From Pricia antarctica (GTDB lineage: Bacteria; Bacteroidota; Bacteroidia; Flavobacteriales; Flavobacteriaceae), in NCBI GenBank assembly GCA_011050085.1, contig DRGL01000028.1, positions 62,001-126,000 on the forward strand: a stretch of 64,000 bases of DNA, in the 5' to 3' direction. The position numbers were made by a program, and so were the translations under genes. Numbering within the stretch: position 1 is the first letter of the stretch; each line of letters starts with the position of its first letter. This document shows, piece after piece, positions 20,301 to 28,183 of this stretch. Below the pieces are notes generated by a model that was given only the letters and a program-made list of their open reading frames with translations, made no database searches and was not told where the DNA came from.

Positions 20301-20741
20301 TCCTGCATTGCTAACATATATATCCAAAAAGCCATCTCCGTTGATGTCAACCATAGTTACACCTGTAGACCAAGGTTTATTGCCTTTGACACCTGCTTTT
20401 TCAGATAAATCCTCAAACTTCATGTTCCCTTTGTTAAGAAAAAGTTTGTTACCGCCCATGTTGGCGGTAAGGTAGATATCCGCTAGACCATCATTATTTA
20501 TATCCCCGATTGCAACGCCGCCACCATTATAGAAATTACGATATTCAAATATGTTGAAATTTTTTTGGTTTACGACCTCATTTATAAAGTCGATACCGGT
20601 GTCTTCCGATGGAAGTAACGTGAACAACGTTTCTTTTTTTTCAATATTGTCAGTTGTTTCCTCTTTTTCTGAAGTACAGGAAACCATCAACAGAAGCAAG
20701 CTTAAGATTGTAAAATATTTAATTTGTTTAAAAATTGTCAT
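17391..20741 (-). CDS. VCBS/FG-GAP repeat lipoprotein with ASPIC/UnbV domain (copy 1)
   Basis: A lipoprotein of 1116 residues, signal peptide ending at C22 (LLLLMVSC). Many Ca-binding FG-GAP loops are visible (DINNDGLAD, DINGDGFLD, DYDKDGDLD, DFDQDGDID and others) on both sides of an ASPIC/UnbV segment at about residues 527-595 (NRFAIGASV ... GFQSSMDYVMTIGLG ... LSVIWPDD). It is the first gene of the three-gene operon and shares domain order with the following 1101-residue protein, so the pair arose by tandem duplication. It probably acts as a surface-exposed adhesin or glycan- or partner-binding scaffold for the haloperoxidase-like third gene; that role is inference from operon structure only. 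Confidence 0.88.
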   Translation of the reverse strand: MTIFKQIKYFTILSLLLLMVSCTSEKEETTDNIEKKETLFTLLPSEDTGIDFINEVVNQKNFNIFEYRNFYNGGGVAIGDINNDGLADIYLTANMGGNKLFLNKGNMKFEDLSEKAGVKGNKPWSTGVTMVDINGDGFLDIYVSNAGNMEGNNHDNDLYINNGDLTFTEKAAEYNLDKSGFTTQTSFFDYDKDGDLDAYILNNSNVPVNSLGYAEQRNVRAQDWEGVPDIFKGVGDMLLRNDNGKFVDVSESSGIYGSLIGFGLGVIVSDINQDFWPDIYVSNDFYERDYLYINQKDGTFKEEIKDWTSHLSLSAMGVDVADINNDGNADIFITDMLPEEDQRTKSVMEFEGYNVFKLKQSKDFYQQYIQNTLQLNNGNGTFSEVAFHSGIAKTDWSWAGLLFDMDNDGLRDIYITNGINHDLTDLDFVDFFANEIMQKMKSTGKKESIDSIIQKMPIRPQSNYAYKNNGDITFDNASKDWGLELPSFSNGAAYGDLDNDGDLDLVVNNVNMQAFVYKNRTNELSNNHYIKLKFEGDGKNRFAIGASVKLYYAQNVVFQELNPSRGFQSSMDYVMTIGLGKNDKIDSLSVIWPDDFTQKLINLEANQMLTLKRSEATKKKVIPKKENHKTLLQEIDNKELIAHIENNYRDFDHEGLISKLISQEGPALAVGDVTGDGNDDIFIGGAAGKAGTLYINNGNGNLDNRVIEFDSGLEDTAAALFDADGDGDKDLMVGSGGNQSTESKTYRARLYLNDGEGNFSKALQNIPSAFTNISVIAPYDFDQDGDIDVLIGSRSVVGTYGIDPEHLFLENKGDGTFADATERFAYDLKDAGMMTDALWVDVDGDNKKDLVTVSEWGRPNIYKNSGRRLVKLSTSLDSLYGWWNTIETSDLDNDGDADFILGNQGSNVSYKATVEQPMKLFINDYDSNGTLEQIITHNHDEKDYPLHQKRELITQISSLKKQNLKASEYAKKTINELFPESIFKNTIVKQANTMESVIAINEGNGKFIIKKLPSRVQFSCICGISCADVNQDGYIDLVMGGNNFEFKPQYSRLDASYGHVLLGDGKLNFEWQDYGESGFFIKDEIKHLKQFKDKDGKTFLIAAINDGKPRVFALGR

Positions 20742-21592
20742 ATTTCTGTATTAGTCTTTAGCCAAAAAAACGGCACACTGGTTCATGCCTACGTCGTTCT
20801 TCTTCTTCTGACCTAACTGGATTTATGATATCGTACGAATATTTTCCGAAAACGTCAAGGTCCTGATTTTTAGTCAATATTAGGCTTCCGTTTCTATCAT
20901 TTTGCAAAATTAGACCATGAGAAGCGTCCGTCCTACCCAATCGGTTGCTAATTTCAAAGTTCTTCTTACAATTAACAAATCTTTAAAAGCGTAACGATTA
21001 CCGTTGATGTGAGTGATGTAGTTTACGGTAAAATTCTGTAGACTTTTGTTTGATTTTTTAGTAGAAAGTCAGCATCTTTAATCTTGAAGATATGATACTA
21101 ATTTCTACGGCGATATTCCATTTAAAATTGTTCTTTATTTACTATTAGGGTAACGGTCGCTGTTTTAATCGATATGTGCCTAGTTGTACTCTTTCACTCA
21201 CTTGAATTTACCGACATCCAATCCTAAATATGTTAAAAGCGGCTGTATTGATATGCGGGTTTTTTTAAGCTAATGGTTCAGCCCCCTTTAACTTAGAAAT
21301 ATTCGTTAATTAATCTTCGAAGGATACACCTTAAACATAGTGCGAAAATTTTTGAATTAGAAAATGATAATTTTATCCACTTATAAACCGCAAAGTGTAT
21401 ATAGTAATACGATAATTCTCGTGTAGTTTATGGTTTAAATAGTTTGACAAAAGACTCATTGCGAAAGAGGCTGAAAATGAAAGACGTCAAACGCTATCCA
21501 AATCATTTAATATTTGATAGAATATGTGCTCCGAATTGAATTTTCATCAAATAATCCGATATATTTAACGCTGAAATAACTCAATTCATAAT
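20742..21592. other. Long divergent intergenic region
   Basis: 851 bases between the VCBS operon (leftward) and the symporter (rightward). A 60-codon open frame on the minus strand at 20758-20940 resembles no family I know. Near the symporter, TATATTTA at about 21559 differs from the -7 consensus at the last base. The region is unusually long for this genome and no RNA or repeat stood out. Confidence 0.4.
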
Positions 21593-23245
21593 ATGGTAGG
21601 AATACTCTCATTTTTAGGCTTTACTATTTTGGTAGCCGTTATCGCATATTTAGCTACCCGTACGACTGATGAAAATTCCTCTGATGGTTATTTTTTGGGT
21701 GGGAGGAGCCTTACCGCTGGGGTAATCGCAGGGTCATTGCTTTTGACCAACCTTTCAACGGAACAGATTGTTGGCCTTAACGGTAGCGCCTATAAAGACG
21801 GATTGTCGGTCATGGCCTGGGAAACCCTTGCTGCCATAGCCATGGTAGTAACGGCCATATTTTTATTGCCCCGTTATTTAAAAGAAGGTCTTACCACAGT
21901 GCCCCAATTTTTAGCGAAACGATTTGATGTAGCCACAAAAACGATTACCTCGGGGCTTTTTCTGACTGGTTATGTGGTTGTGCTTCTGCCCGTTATTTTA
22001 TATTCCGGTTCTGTAGCTATCAGTGGCATGTTCGATGTTCCCACACTTTTAGATGTTTCGGATAATGTGGCATTAGTAATCTGCATTTGGGGGATTGGTA
22101 TAATAGGTTCGATATATGCTGTCTTCGGAGGCTTGAAAGCAGTTGTTGTGTCGGATAGTATAAATGCTATAGGACTAATTATTGGTGGGATTATGATTCC
22201 TGTTTTCGGTCTGATGGCCATTGGTGATGGGAGTGTTTTAGGGGGATTGGACACGCTGATTTCTAGCAATCCGGAAAGATTCGATTCTACGGGTGAAACT
22301 GGACAGGAAGTTCCCTTTTCAACAATTTTCACCGGAATGATGTTGGTGCAGCTATTCTATTGGGGAACTAACCAACAAATTATTCAACGTGCCCTAGGAG
22401 CCAAAAACTTGGCAGAAGGTCAAAAAGGATTATTATTGGCCTCTTTTTTAAAGATTTTGGGACCATTGATATTGGTTCTGCCAGGTATGATTGCCTATCA
22501 TTATTTTGATGGCGGATTGGCATCAAGCGATTTGGCCTATCCCGAGCTGGTGCGTGCCGTTCTACCAAAACCTTTGGTAGGCTTTTTTGCGGCAGTGCTC
22601 TTTGGCGCCATTTTGAGTTCGTTCAATAGTGTACTAAATAGTTCCGTGACGCTTTTTGGAATTGACATCTATAAGCAACATATCAATCCGGAAGCTTCGG
22701 AAAGGACGGTGGTTAAATATGGAAAAATATTTGGTATTTGCCTTGCCTTAGCTGCCATGTTCATAGCACCACTTATTAAAGACGCAGGAAGTCTGTTTAA
22801 TTATTTGCAGGAGATAAATGGTATTTATAGTATCCCCATATTTACAATTATCGTAATAGGATATTTAACTAAAAGGGTTCCCGCCATTGCCGCTAAAATT
22901 GGTATTATTTCAGGCTCCTTACTTTATATAGTCAGTCAGTTCATAGTCGGGCCGAGCCTTAAGGAAAATGCATTGGAAGCCGCTAAAGCTGCAGGCATAA
23001 CCGACCCTACTGAATTAGGTTTGGTAGAGGCGGAAGCCTATCCGCATTATCTGCATGTTATGGCCATTCTCTTTCTTGCTAATATGTTAATTATGTTGAT
23101 TATAGGAAAGATATGGCCACGAAAAGAAGCTTTTGTACTTGAATATAGCAAACAGGTTGATATAAAGCCTTATCGCTACGTAAACCAAGTAGGCATCTTG
23201 GTTTGCGTTATTGTAATTGGTATTTACGTTTATTTTGCGAAGTAG
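21593..23245 (+). CDS. Sodium:solute symporter (SSS family), probable sugar transporter
   Basis: 550 residues, almost entirely membrane helices (about 13-14), without a signal peptide. The opening segments (the YFLGGRSLTAGVIAGSLLLT stretch, then STEQIVGLNGSAY) and the later QRALGAKN and SSFNSVLNSS segments are typical of SLC5/SSS transporters that bring sugars in with sodium. It converges with xylose isomerase and shares a bidirectional terminator with it, so D-xylose or its oligomers are the most plausible substrate, although the SSS sugar branch also includes galactose, glucose and inositol carriers. The family is sure; the substrate is context-based. Confidence 0.85.
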   Translation: MVGILSFLGFTILVAVIAYLATRTTDENSSDGYFLGGRSLTAGVIAGSLLLTNLSTEQIVGLNGSAYKDGLSVMAWETLAAIAMVVTAIFLLPRYLKEGLTTVPQFLAKRFDVATKTITSGLFLTGYVVVLLPVILYSGSVAISGMFDVPTLLDVSDNVALVICIWGIGIIGSIYAVFGGLKAVVVSDSINAIGLIIGGIMIPVFGLMAIGDGSVLGGLDTLISSNPERFDSTGETGQEVPFSTIFTGMMLVQLFYWGTNQQIIQRALGAKNLAEGQKGLLLASFLKILGPLILVLPGMIAYHYFDGGLASSDLAYPELVRAVLPKPLVGFFAAVLFGAILSSFNSVLNSSVTLFGIDIYKQHINPEASERTVVKYGKIFGICLALAAMFIAPLIKDAGSLFNYLQEINGIYSIPIFTIIVIGYLTKRVPAIAAKIGIISGSLLYIVSQFIVGPSLKENALEAAKAAGITDPTELGLVEAEAYPHYLHVMAILFLANMLIMLIIGKIWPRKEAFVLEYSKQVDIKPYRYVNQVGILVCVIVIGIYVYFAK

Positions 23246-23312
23246 TCTTATGGTTTCAACCTTTGTATTTCGTTAGCACTAGTTTTCAAGTATTTCCATT
23301 TCATAAGAAATG

Positions 23313-23348
23313 AAAAAAGGAGCCACAGTTTCGTGTGGCTCCTTTTTT
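23313..23348. terminator. Bidirectional intrinsic terminator
   Basis: A 15-base perfect stem (arms 23313-23327 and 23334-23348, core GGAGCCACA/TGTGGCTCC) with a 6-base loop GTTTCG. A-run and T-run flanks give a U-tract on both strands. It serves the symporter and the xylose isomerase gene, which converge here. Confidence 0.92.
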
Positions 23349-23368
23349 TGTAACTGAAAATGATAATT

Positions 23369-24694
23369 CTAGATGTACTGATTGATAATATTTTCAAATA
23401 GCTCTTGCTTACCGCTTTGCAATTCGAGCTCCCCATTTTCTTTGGCGATTTCATACAGGTCTTTGAACTCCAGTTTCCCGTTTTCAAAATCCTTACCTTT
23501 CGCTGAATCGAAAGAGCTGTAGCGTTTTTTGCGAAGGTCATCGTAATTAGAGGAGGTGATGATTTTATCCGCTGTAAGCAATGCCCTGGCAAAGGTATCG
23601 GCACCGCCGATATGTGCGTGAAAAACGTCGTCCATGTCCGTGGAATTTCTTCGAATTTTCGCGTCGAAATTAACACCACCGCCTTGCAATCCGCCGGCTT
23701 TCAAGAATACCAGCATCGCTTCGGTTACCTCCATCACATTATTGGGGAATTGATCGGTATCCCATCCATTCTGATAATCGCCTCTATTGGCATCGATGCT
23801 ACCTAACATGCCGTGAGCGGCGGCAATTTCCAATTCATGTTGCATCGTGTGGCTGGCCAAAGTTGCATGGTTGACCTCGATATTTAATTTAAAATCGTCC
23901 TGTAAACCATATTGATGTAAAAATCCAACTACGGTCGCGCTATCGAAATCATATTGGTGCTTCATCGGTTCCATAGGTTTAGGTTCGATCAAGAACGAAC
24001 CTTTAAAACCTTGACCTCGGGCATAATCCCGGGCCATGCCCAAGAATCGGCCCATATGATCAAGTTCACGTTTCATATCGGTGCTCAATAAAGACATATA
24101 GCCTTCACGACCACCCCAAAAAACATAATTTTCGCCCTCTAATGCCATAGTGGCATCTATAGCCAACTTGATTTGTCCGCCTGCGCGTGCCAAGACGTTA
24201 AAATCCGGATTCGTAGATGCACCGTTCATGTATCTAGGATTAGAAAAACAATTGGCGGTTCCCCATAAAAGTTTCACTCCAGATTCCTCTTTCTTTCCTT
24301 TGATATAGTCAACGATAGTAGCCAATCGCTTTTCGGATTCTGCAAAGGTCGCGGCTTCTTGAATAAGATCAAAATCGTGGAAACAGAAGTAATCAAATCC
24401 CATTTTAGTGATGAACTCAAAAGCAGCGTCAGCTTTGGCCTTGGCTGCTTCAACAGCGTCACTTGGTGCATCCCAGGGAAAATTCTGTGTTCCAGGACCG
24501 AAAGGGTCGGCACCTTGGCCGCAGAATGTATGCCAATAGGCTATGGCGAATTTAAAATGTTCGCGCATGGTTTTTCCGGCAACTGTCTGATCAGGATTAT
24601 ACCATTTAAAGGCCAATGGATTGTCGGAATCTTTGCCTTCATATTTGATTTCGCCAATTCCCTTGAAATATTCTTTTTCTCCTAGTACTGCCAT
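23369..24694 (-). CDS. xylA: Xylose isomerase
   Basis: 441 residues, the normal length of class II xylose isomerases. It converts D-xylose to D-xylulose in the cytoplasm using two divalent metals. H106 and D109 (CFHDFDL) correspond to the catalytic His/Asp pair. The two family signatures are visible: [16 protein letters not shown] near residue 192 and [15 protein letters not shown] near 232. The metal ligand region HAHIGGAD lies further on. It follows xylB on the same strand by 141 bases and ends at a strong terminator. Confidence 0.95.
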   Translation of the reverse strand: MAVLGEKEYFKGIGEIKYEGKDSDNPLAFKWYNPDQTVAGKTMREHFKFAIAYWHTFCGQGADPFGPGTQNFPWDAPSDAVEAAKAKADAAFEFITKMGFDYFCFHDFDLIQEAATFAESEKRLATIVDYIKGKKEESGVKLLWGTANCFSNPRYMNGASTNPDFNVLARAGGQIKLAIDATMALEGENYVFWGGREGYMSLLSTDMKRELDHMGRFLGMARDYARGQGFKGSFLIEPKPMEPMKHQYDFDSATVVGFLHQYGLQDDFKLNIEVNHATLASHTMQHELEIAAAHGMLGSIDANRGDYQNGWDTDQFPNNVMEVTEAMLVFLKAGGLQGGGVNFDAKIRRNSTDMDDVFHAHIGGADTFARALLTADKIITSSNYDDLRKKRYSSFDSAKGKDFENGKLEFKDLYEIAKENGELELQSGKQELFENIINQYI

Positions 24695-24835
24695 CTTTTA
24701 TAATTGTTTAGTGTTACGAATGTTTTAATTGTTGTCGCTGTTTCCCGAAAGGAGAAATAACTTTCTTGTATTTGTTGGTATTAAAAAAACTCTAGGTTTA
24801 CCGAACCATTTTCATCGGCTTTAGCAAAATAGATT

Positions 24836-26320
24836 TCAGGTATTTTCAAGCATTATTTCCAGTTCATTTTTCCATTTCTTATAGGCCGCTTCATAGTCAT
24901 GCGATACTTCTGATGGCTTGAAACCCATCACGTAGTCATTCTCCATAATTCTTTTGCCGAAAGTTTCGAAATCTCCCTTATGCAATTCGCAAGCACGCGC
25001 TGCACCTATAGCTCCTGTGGTGTCATATATTTCTATTTCTTGTCCTATAAGCGTTGATATGGTATTTGAAAATATCTCTGAGCGAAATAGGTTATCGTTA
25101 CCAGCACGAATAACACTAGCGGTAATACCGTCAGATTTCAAAATTTCCATGCCATATACAAAGGCGAAGGCGATGCCTTCCAAGGCTGCCCTGCATAAAT
25201 GGGCTTTACCGTGATTATTGAGGTTGATATTTGCCATTCGAGTGCCTAAACTCCGATTATTCAATACGCGTTCGGCGCCATTACCAAAGGGGTGTATTGT
25301 GATTCCGTCTGATCCTATCGGTACAGTATTTGCCAACGCGTTCATTTCGTTGTAATCCGATACGTCGAGATTGTTCATGAGCCACCGGTACATAATGCCT
25401 GCTCCATTTATACAGGCCATCTTTCCAATTCTGGTAGTATTCGTAGTATAGTTTACATGGGCAAAGTTATTGACTCTAGAACTTTCTTTTACGGATAGAC
25501 TATCGGTAATGGCATAGATAACTCCAGATGTACCTCCAGTAGCGGCTACTTCACCTGGCTTGAATACATTCAAGGATAGGGCATTGTTCGGTTGGTCGCC
25601 TGCCCTATAATAAATTGCGGTACCTTCTTTCAAACCCGATTCGGATGCCCCTTTTTCAGAAACCTTGGATTGAGATGAGAACGTATCAACAATTTTGGGG
25701 ACTAAATTCTCATCAATTCCGTAATACTCCAACAACCAATCGGATATCGATTCGGACTTAAAATCCCAAAAGACACCTTCGGAAAGGCCAGATATGGTGG
25801 TGTTAATTTCGCCACTTAGTTTATACGCAATATAATCTCCAGGCAGCATGAACTTGTAGACATTGGCATACGTATCGGGTTCATTTTCTTTTACCCACTT
25901 TAGTTTCGAAGCAGTAAAATTCGCCGGAGAGTTTAAAAGGTGTTCCGCACACTTTTCATTTCCCAAGTCATCAAAAGCTTTTTGACCGATTTCAACAGCT
26001 CTGCTATCACACCAAATGATAGAATCCCGTAGCGGTTTTCCGTCTTTATCAACGACGACCAAGCCATGCATTTGATAAGAAATGCCAATGCCAGTTATAT
26101 CGGAAGCTTTGATATTGTTACCCGTTATCAATGATTGAGTAGCCTTACAAACATGTGTCCACCAAGCATCGGGATGCTGTTCTGCCCAACCATTTTCTAA
26201 AGCAGTCATTTCCATTTCGATTTTGGGCTCGCTGACAACTGAGATGCTTTTGCCTGTGGCAGTCTCTATCAGTGCCGCTTTTATGGAAGAACTACCAATG
26301 TCATAACCGATGGAATACAT
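24836..26320 (-). CDS. xylB: Xylulokinase (FGGY family)
   Basis: 494 residues, the usual size of FGGY carbohydrate kinases. The N-terminal phosphate-binding motif is GYDIGSSSIKAALI, followed by the GWAEQHPDAWW motif; YRAGDQPNNAL contains the catalytic aspartate, and GGTSGVIYA lies in the second ATPase-like lobe. The enzyme phosphorylates D-xylulose to xylulose 5-phosphate. The xylose role rests on the neighbouring xylA, since FGGY members for other sugars look alike. It is separated from the upstream susD gene by a strong terminator, so it probably has its own promoter in 26321-26517. Confidence 0.9.
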   Translation of the reverse strand: MYSIGYDIGSSSIKAALIETATGKSISVVSEPKIEMEMTALENGWAEQHPDAWWTHVCKATQSLITGNNIKASDITGIGISYQMHGLVVVDKDGKPLRDSIIWCDSRAVEIGQKAFDDLGNEKCAEHLLNSPANFTASKLKWVKENEPDTYANVYKFMLPGDYIAYKLSGEINTTISGLSEGVFWDFKSESISDWLLEYYGIDENLVPKIVDTFSSQSKVSEKGASESGLKEGTAIYYRAGDQPNNALSLNVFKPGEVAATGGTSGVIYAITDSLSVKESSRVNNFAHVNYTTNTTRIGKMACINGAGIMYRWLMNNLDVSDYNEMNALANTVPIGSDGITIHPFGNGAERVLNNRSLGTRMANINLNNHGKAHLCRAALEGIAFAFVYGMEILKSDGITASVIRAGNDNLFRSEIFSNTISTLIGQEIEIYDTTGAIGAARACELHKGDFETFGKRIMENDYVMGFKPSEVSHDYEAAYKKWKNELEIMLENT

Positions 26321-26517
26321 ATATTTGGAGCTGTTAAAAGTGGAAAGCCAAGTTATCGTTTTTGTTTTGATATGGCAAAAAACTCCGTGAAAATGTTCGA
26401 GAATTACCTACCCGTCTTTTTATCTATGCGTTCGGATATACATATAACTCGGAAACCGTATATATAGGCTTCTCATCCCGAACTAACCACGATATTGACA
26501 TGAATTTTAAGCATAAA

Positions 26518-26553
26518 AAAAGGTCCTGACAATATATATTGTCAGGACCTTTT
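26518..26553 (-). terminator. Terminator of the susCD operon: 36-base perfect palindrome
   Basis: The bases 26518-26553 equal their own reverse complement without mismatch (outer arm AAAAGGTCCTGAC...). Read on the minus strand it lies 24 bases after the susD stop and is followed by a T-rich tract (26512-26517 region), as expected for an intrinsic terminator. Confidence 0.88.
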
Positions 26554-26576
26554 AATCATTTAAAAACTAAATAATT

Positions 26577-28166
26577 TTAATAACCAGGATTTTGTACCAA
26601 ATTCGGATTTGCTAGAACATCAGCTAAGGGTACTGGAAATATCTCTAAATGGTCATCTCCAGCATCTTTCAAATGCCAAGCCCTTGTATACTGACCGAAT
26701 CGAATTAAGTCTTGTCTTCTAGAAATCTCTTGATACATTTCCCTACCGCGTTCAGCCAATAATTCGGCTTCCCCAACATTGGTCAAGGGAGATGCGCCCC
26801 GATTTGTTCTAAGTTCGTTAATCATTGCGGTCACATCAGTACCCATTCTGAACATGGCTTCTGCTTTCATTAAATAATCATCGGCGTAGCGATACCTTAT
26901 GATATGTCTTCTGGCATGCCCCCCTTCTTCATTGGGATGATATTTTAACATTCTGGTTCCCGCAGTTTCTAACACCGCATTATCGGCAGGTGCAGTATAT
27001 TCTGGCTTCTCTGCCTCCTTCGTAAATACCAAGGGAACAGCACCAACATTATCTCTTGCAGTTAACGGCGTGCCATCTTGTTCGTATTGTTGTCCAATTA
27101 AGAAACCATAACCGATACCTAAATTATCGGCATTGGCTGTTGTTGGATCCGGTACAAAACCTCTGCGTTCTTCTTGTCCATCACCTTGATAATTTGTGTC
27201 GGGATCCCCTTCGAAAGATTGATAGAACTCAGAAAGTGTCACAAAACCATTCCAACCACCACCCGTATTATCGGGAGAATTTAGATTGTAGTGAAGGGTA
27301 AGCCAAGATCTCCACTCAGTACTCGATGGTGACCACCAAATAGTCTCCACATCATTACTTGGCCTAAAAATGTCAAAGAAATCTCCAGGTGCTGCCAACG
27401 CGTAACCATTTGAGGCTATTTCGTCTACTGCATCTATTACGATTTGCATATCTGCAGCATCCGGTTCTGTACCAAGATAAACGTGCTTGTTCAAATGCAA
27501 ATTTGCCAATAAATGTCTTGCCGTAGCTTTTGAGGGAGACGATTTTAAAGATATCGCATCAGTGGAAGTAACATCCGGCAGGTCTCGTATAGCGATGTTC
27601 AAATCTGATACAATGCTATCTATGGCCGCTTGCCCCGTCAATACCTCAGGAATGGCACTATTGGGTAGATTTACATCCCTGTAAGGAACTTGTCTCCACA
27701 TATCCAATATCCAATTCATTGACCAAGCTCTATAAAAATGGGCTGCAGCCTTTATCTCTGTGATATTTCCATCCGAAGTATTGGTACTTCGTGGGTTAAT
27801 AACCCGGGTAGCATTTATGGTAACGCTATTAAGTTCTCGCCAAGTGTTGACGATGTCTTGTAGTTCTGCGTTCCAAGTTTGCCTGTGCAAAGCTAACCAT
27901 CTCCCGTTATCCCCCCAGTCTGTTCCACGCGTAGGAACAAAATATTCGTCTGTAGATACTTCGTTCATAGCGAAAAGGCCATCTTGAGTTGCCAAATTAC
28001 CGTTCGCAATGATATTTTGAATATTGGCAACTTCCGACTCAGCATCAGCAACTCCCGCAAAACCTGTAGTAATAAGCGAATCCGTGGGTTCTATTTCCAA
28101 ATCGGTACATGAAAGTGCAAGGCTTATTGCAAGCGTTACGCACACGTAATTGAATATATTTTTCAT
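26577..28166 (-). CDS. SusD-like nutrient-binding lipoprotein
   Basis: 529 residues. The lipoprotein signal ends at C20 (LALSCTD). The SusD/RagB helical fold is visible: an N-terminal SusD-like half with TPR-type helices (YRAWSMNWILDMWRQVPYRD) and the C-terminal half with the typical end (RRQDLIRFGQYTRAWHL ... IFPVPLADVLANPNLVQNPGY). It is surface-exposed and closes over its SusC partner to pass oligosaccharides into it. It begins 17 bases after the susC stop. The ligand could be maltodextrin, from the lacI-GH65-GH13 block, or xylo-oligosaccharide, from xylAB; sequence does not settle it. No SusE/SusF is present. Confidence 0.93.
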   Translation of the reverse strand: MKNIFNYVCVTLAISLALSCTDLEIEPTDSLITTGFAGVADAESEVANIQNIIANGNLATQDGLFAMNEVSTDEYFVPTRGTDWGDNGRWLALHRQTWNAELQDIVNTWRELNSVTINATRVINPRSTNTSDGNITEIKAAAHFYRAWSMNWILDMWRQVPYRDVNLPNSAIPEVLTGQAAIDSIVSDLNIAIRDLPDVTSTDAISLKSSPSKATARHLLANLHLNKHVYLGTEPDAADMQIVIDAVDEIASNGYALAAPGDFFDIFRPSNDVETIWWSPSSTEWRSWLTLHYNLNSPDNTGGGWNGFVTLSEFYQSFEGDPDTNYQGDGQEERRGFVPDPTTANADNLGIGYGFLIGQQYEQDGTPLTARDNVGAVPLVFTKEAEKPEYTAPADNAVLETAGTRMLKYHPNEEGGHARRHIIRYRYADDYLMKAEAMFRMGTDVTAMINELRTNRGASPLTNVGEAELLAERGREMYQEISRRQDLIRFGQYTRAWHLKDAGDDHLEIFPVPLADVLANPNLVQNPGY

Positions 28167-28183
28167 AATTATTTTTTTTTACT

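Noticed and set aside
20758-20940. 60-codon minus-strand frame just upstream of the VCBS operon
   Set aside because: No family resemblance and no start context; kept only as a note in the intergenic entry.
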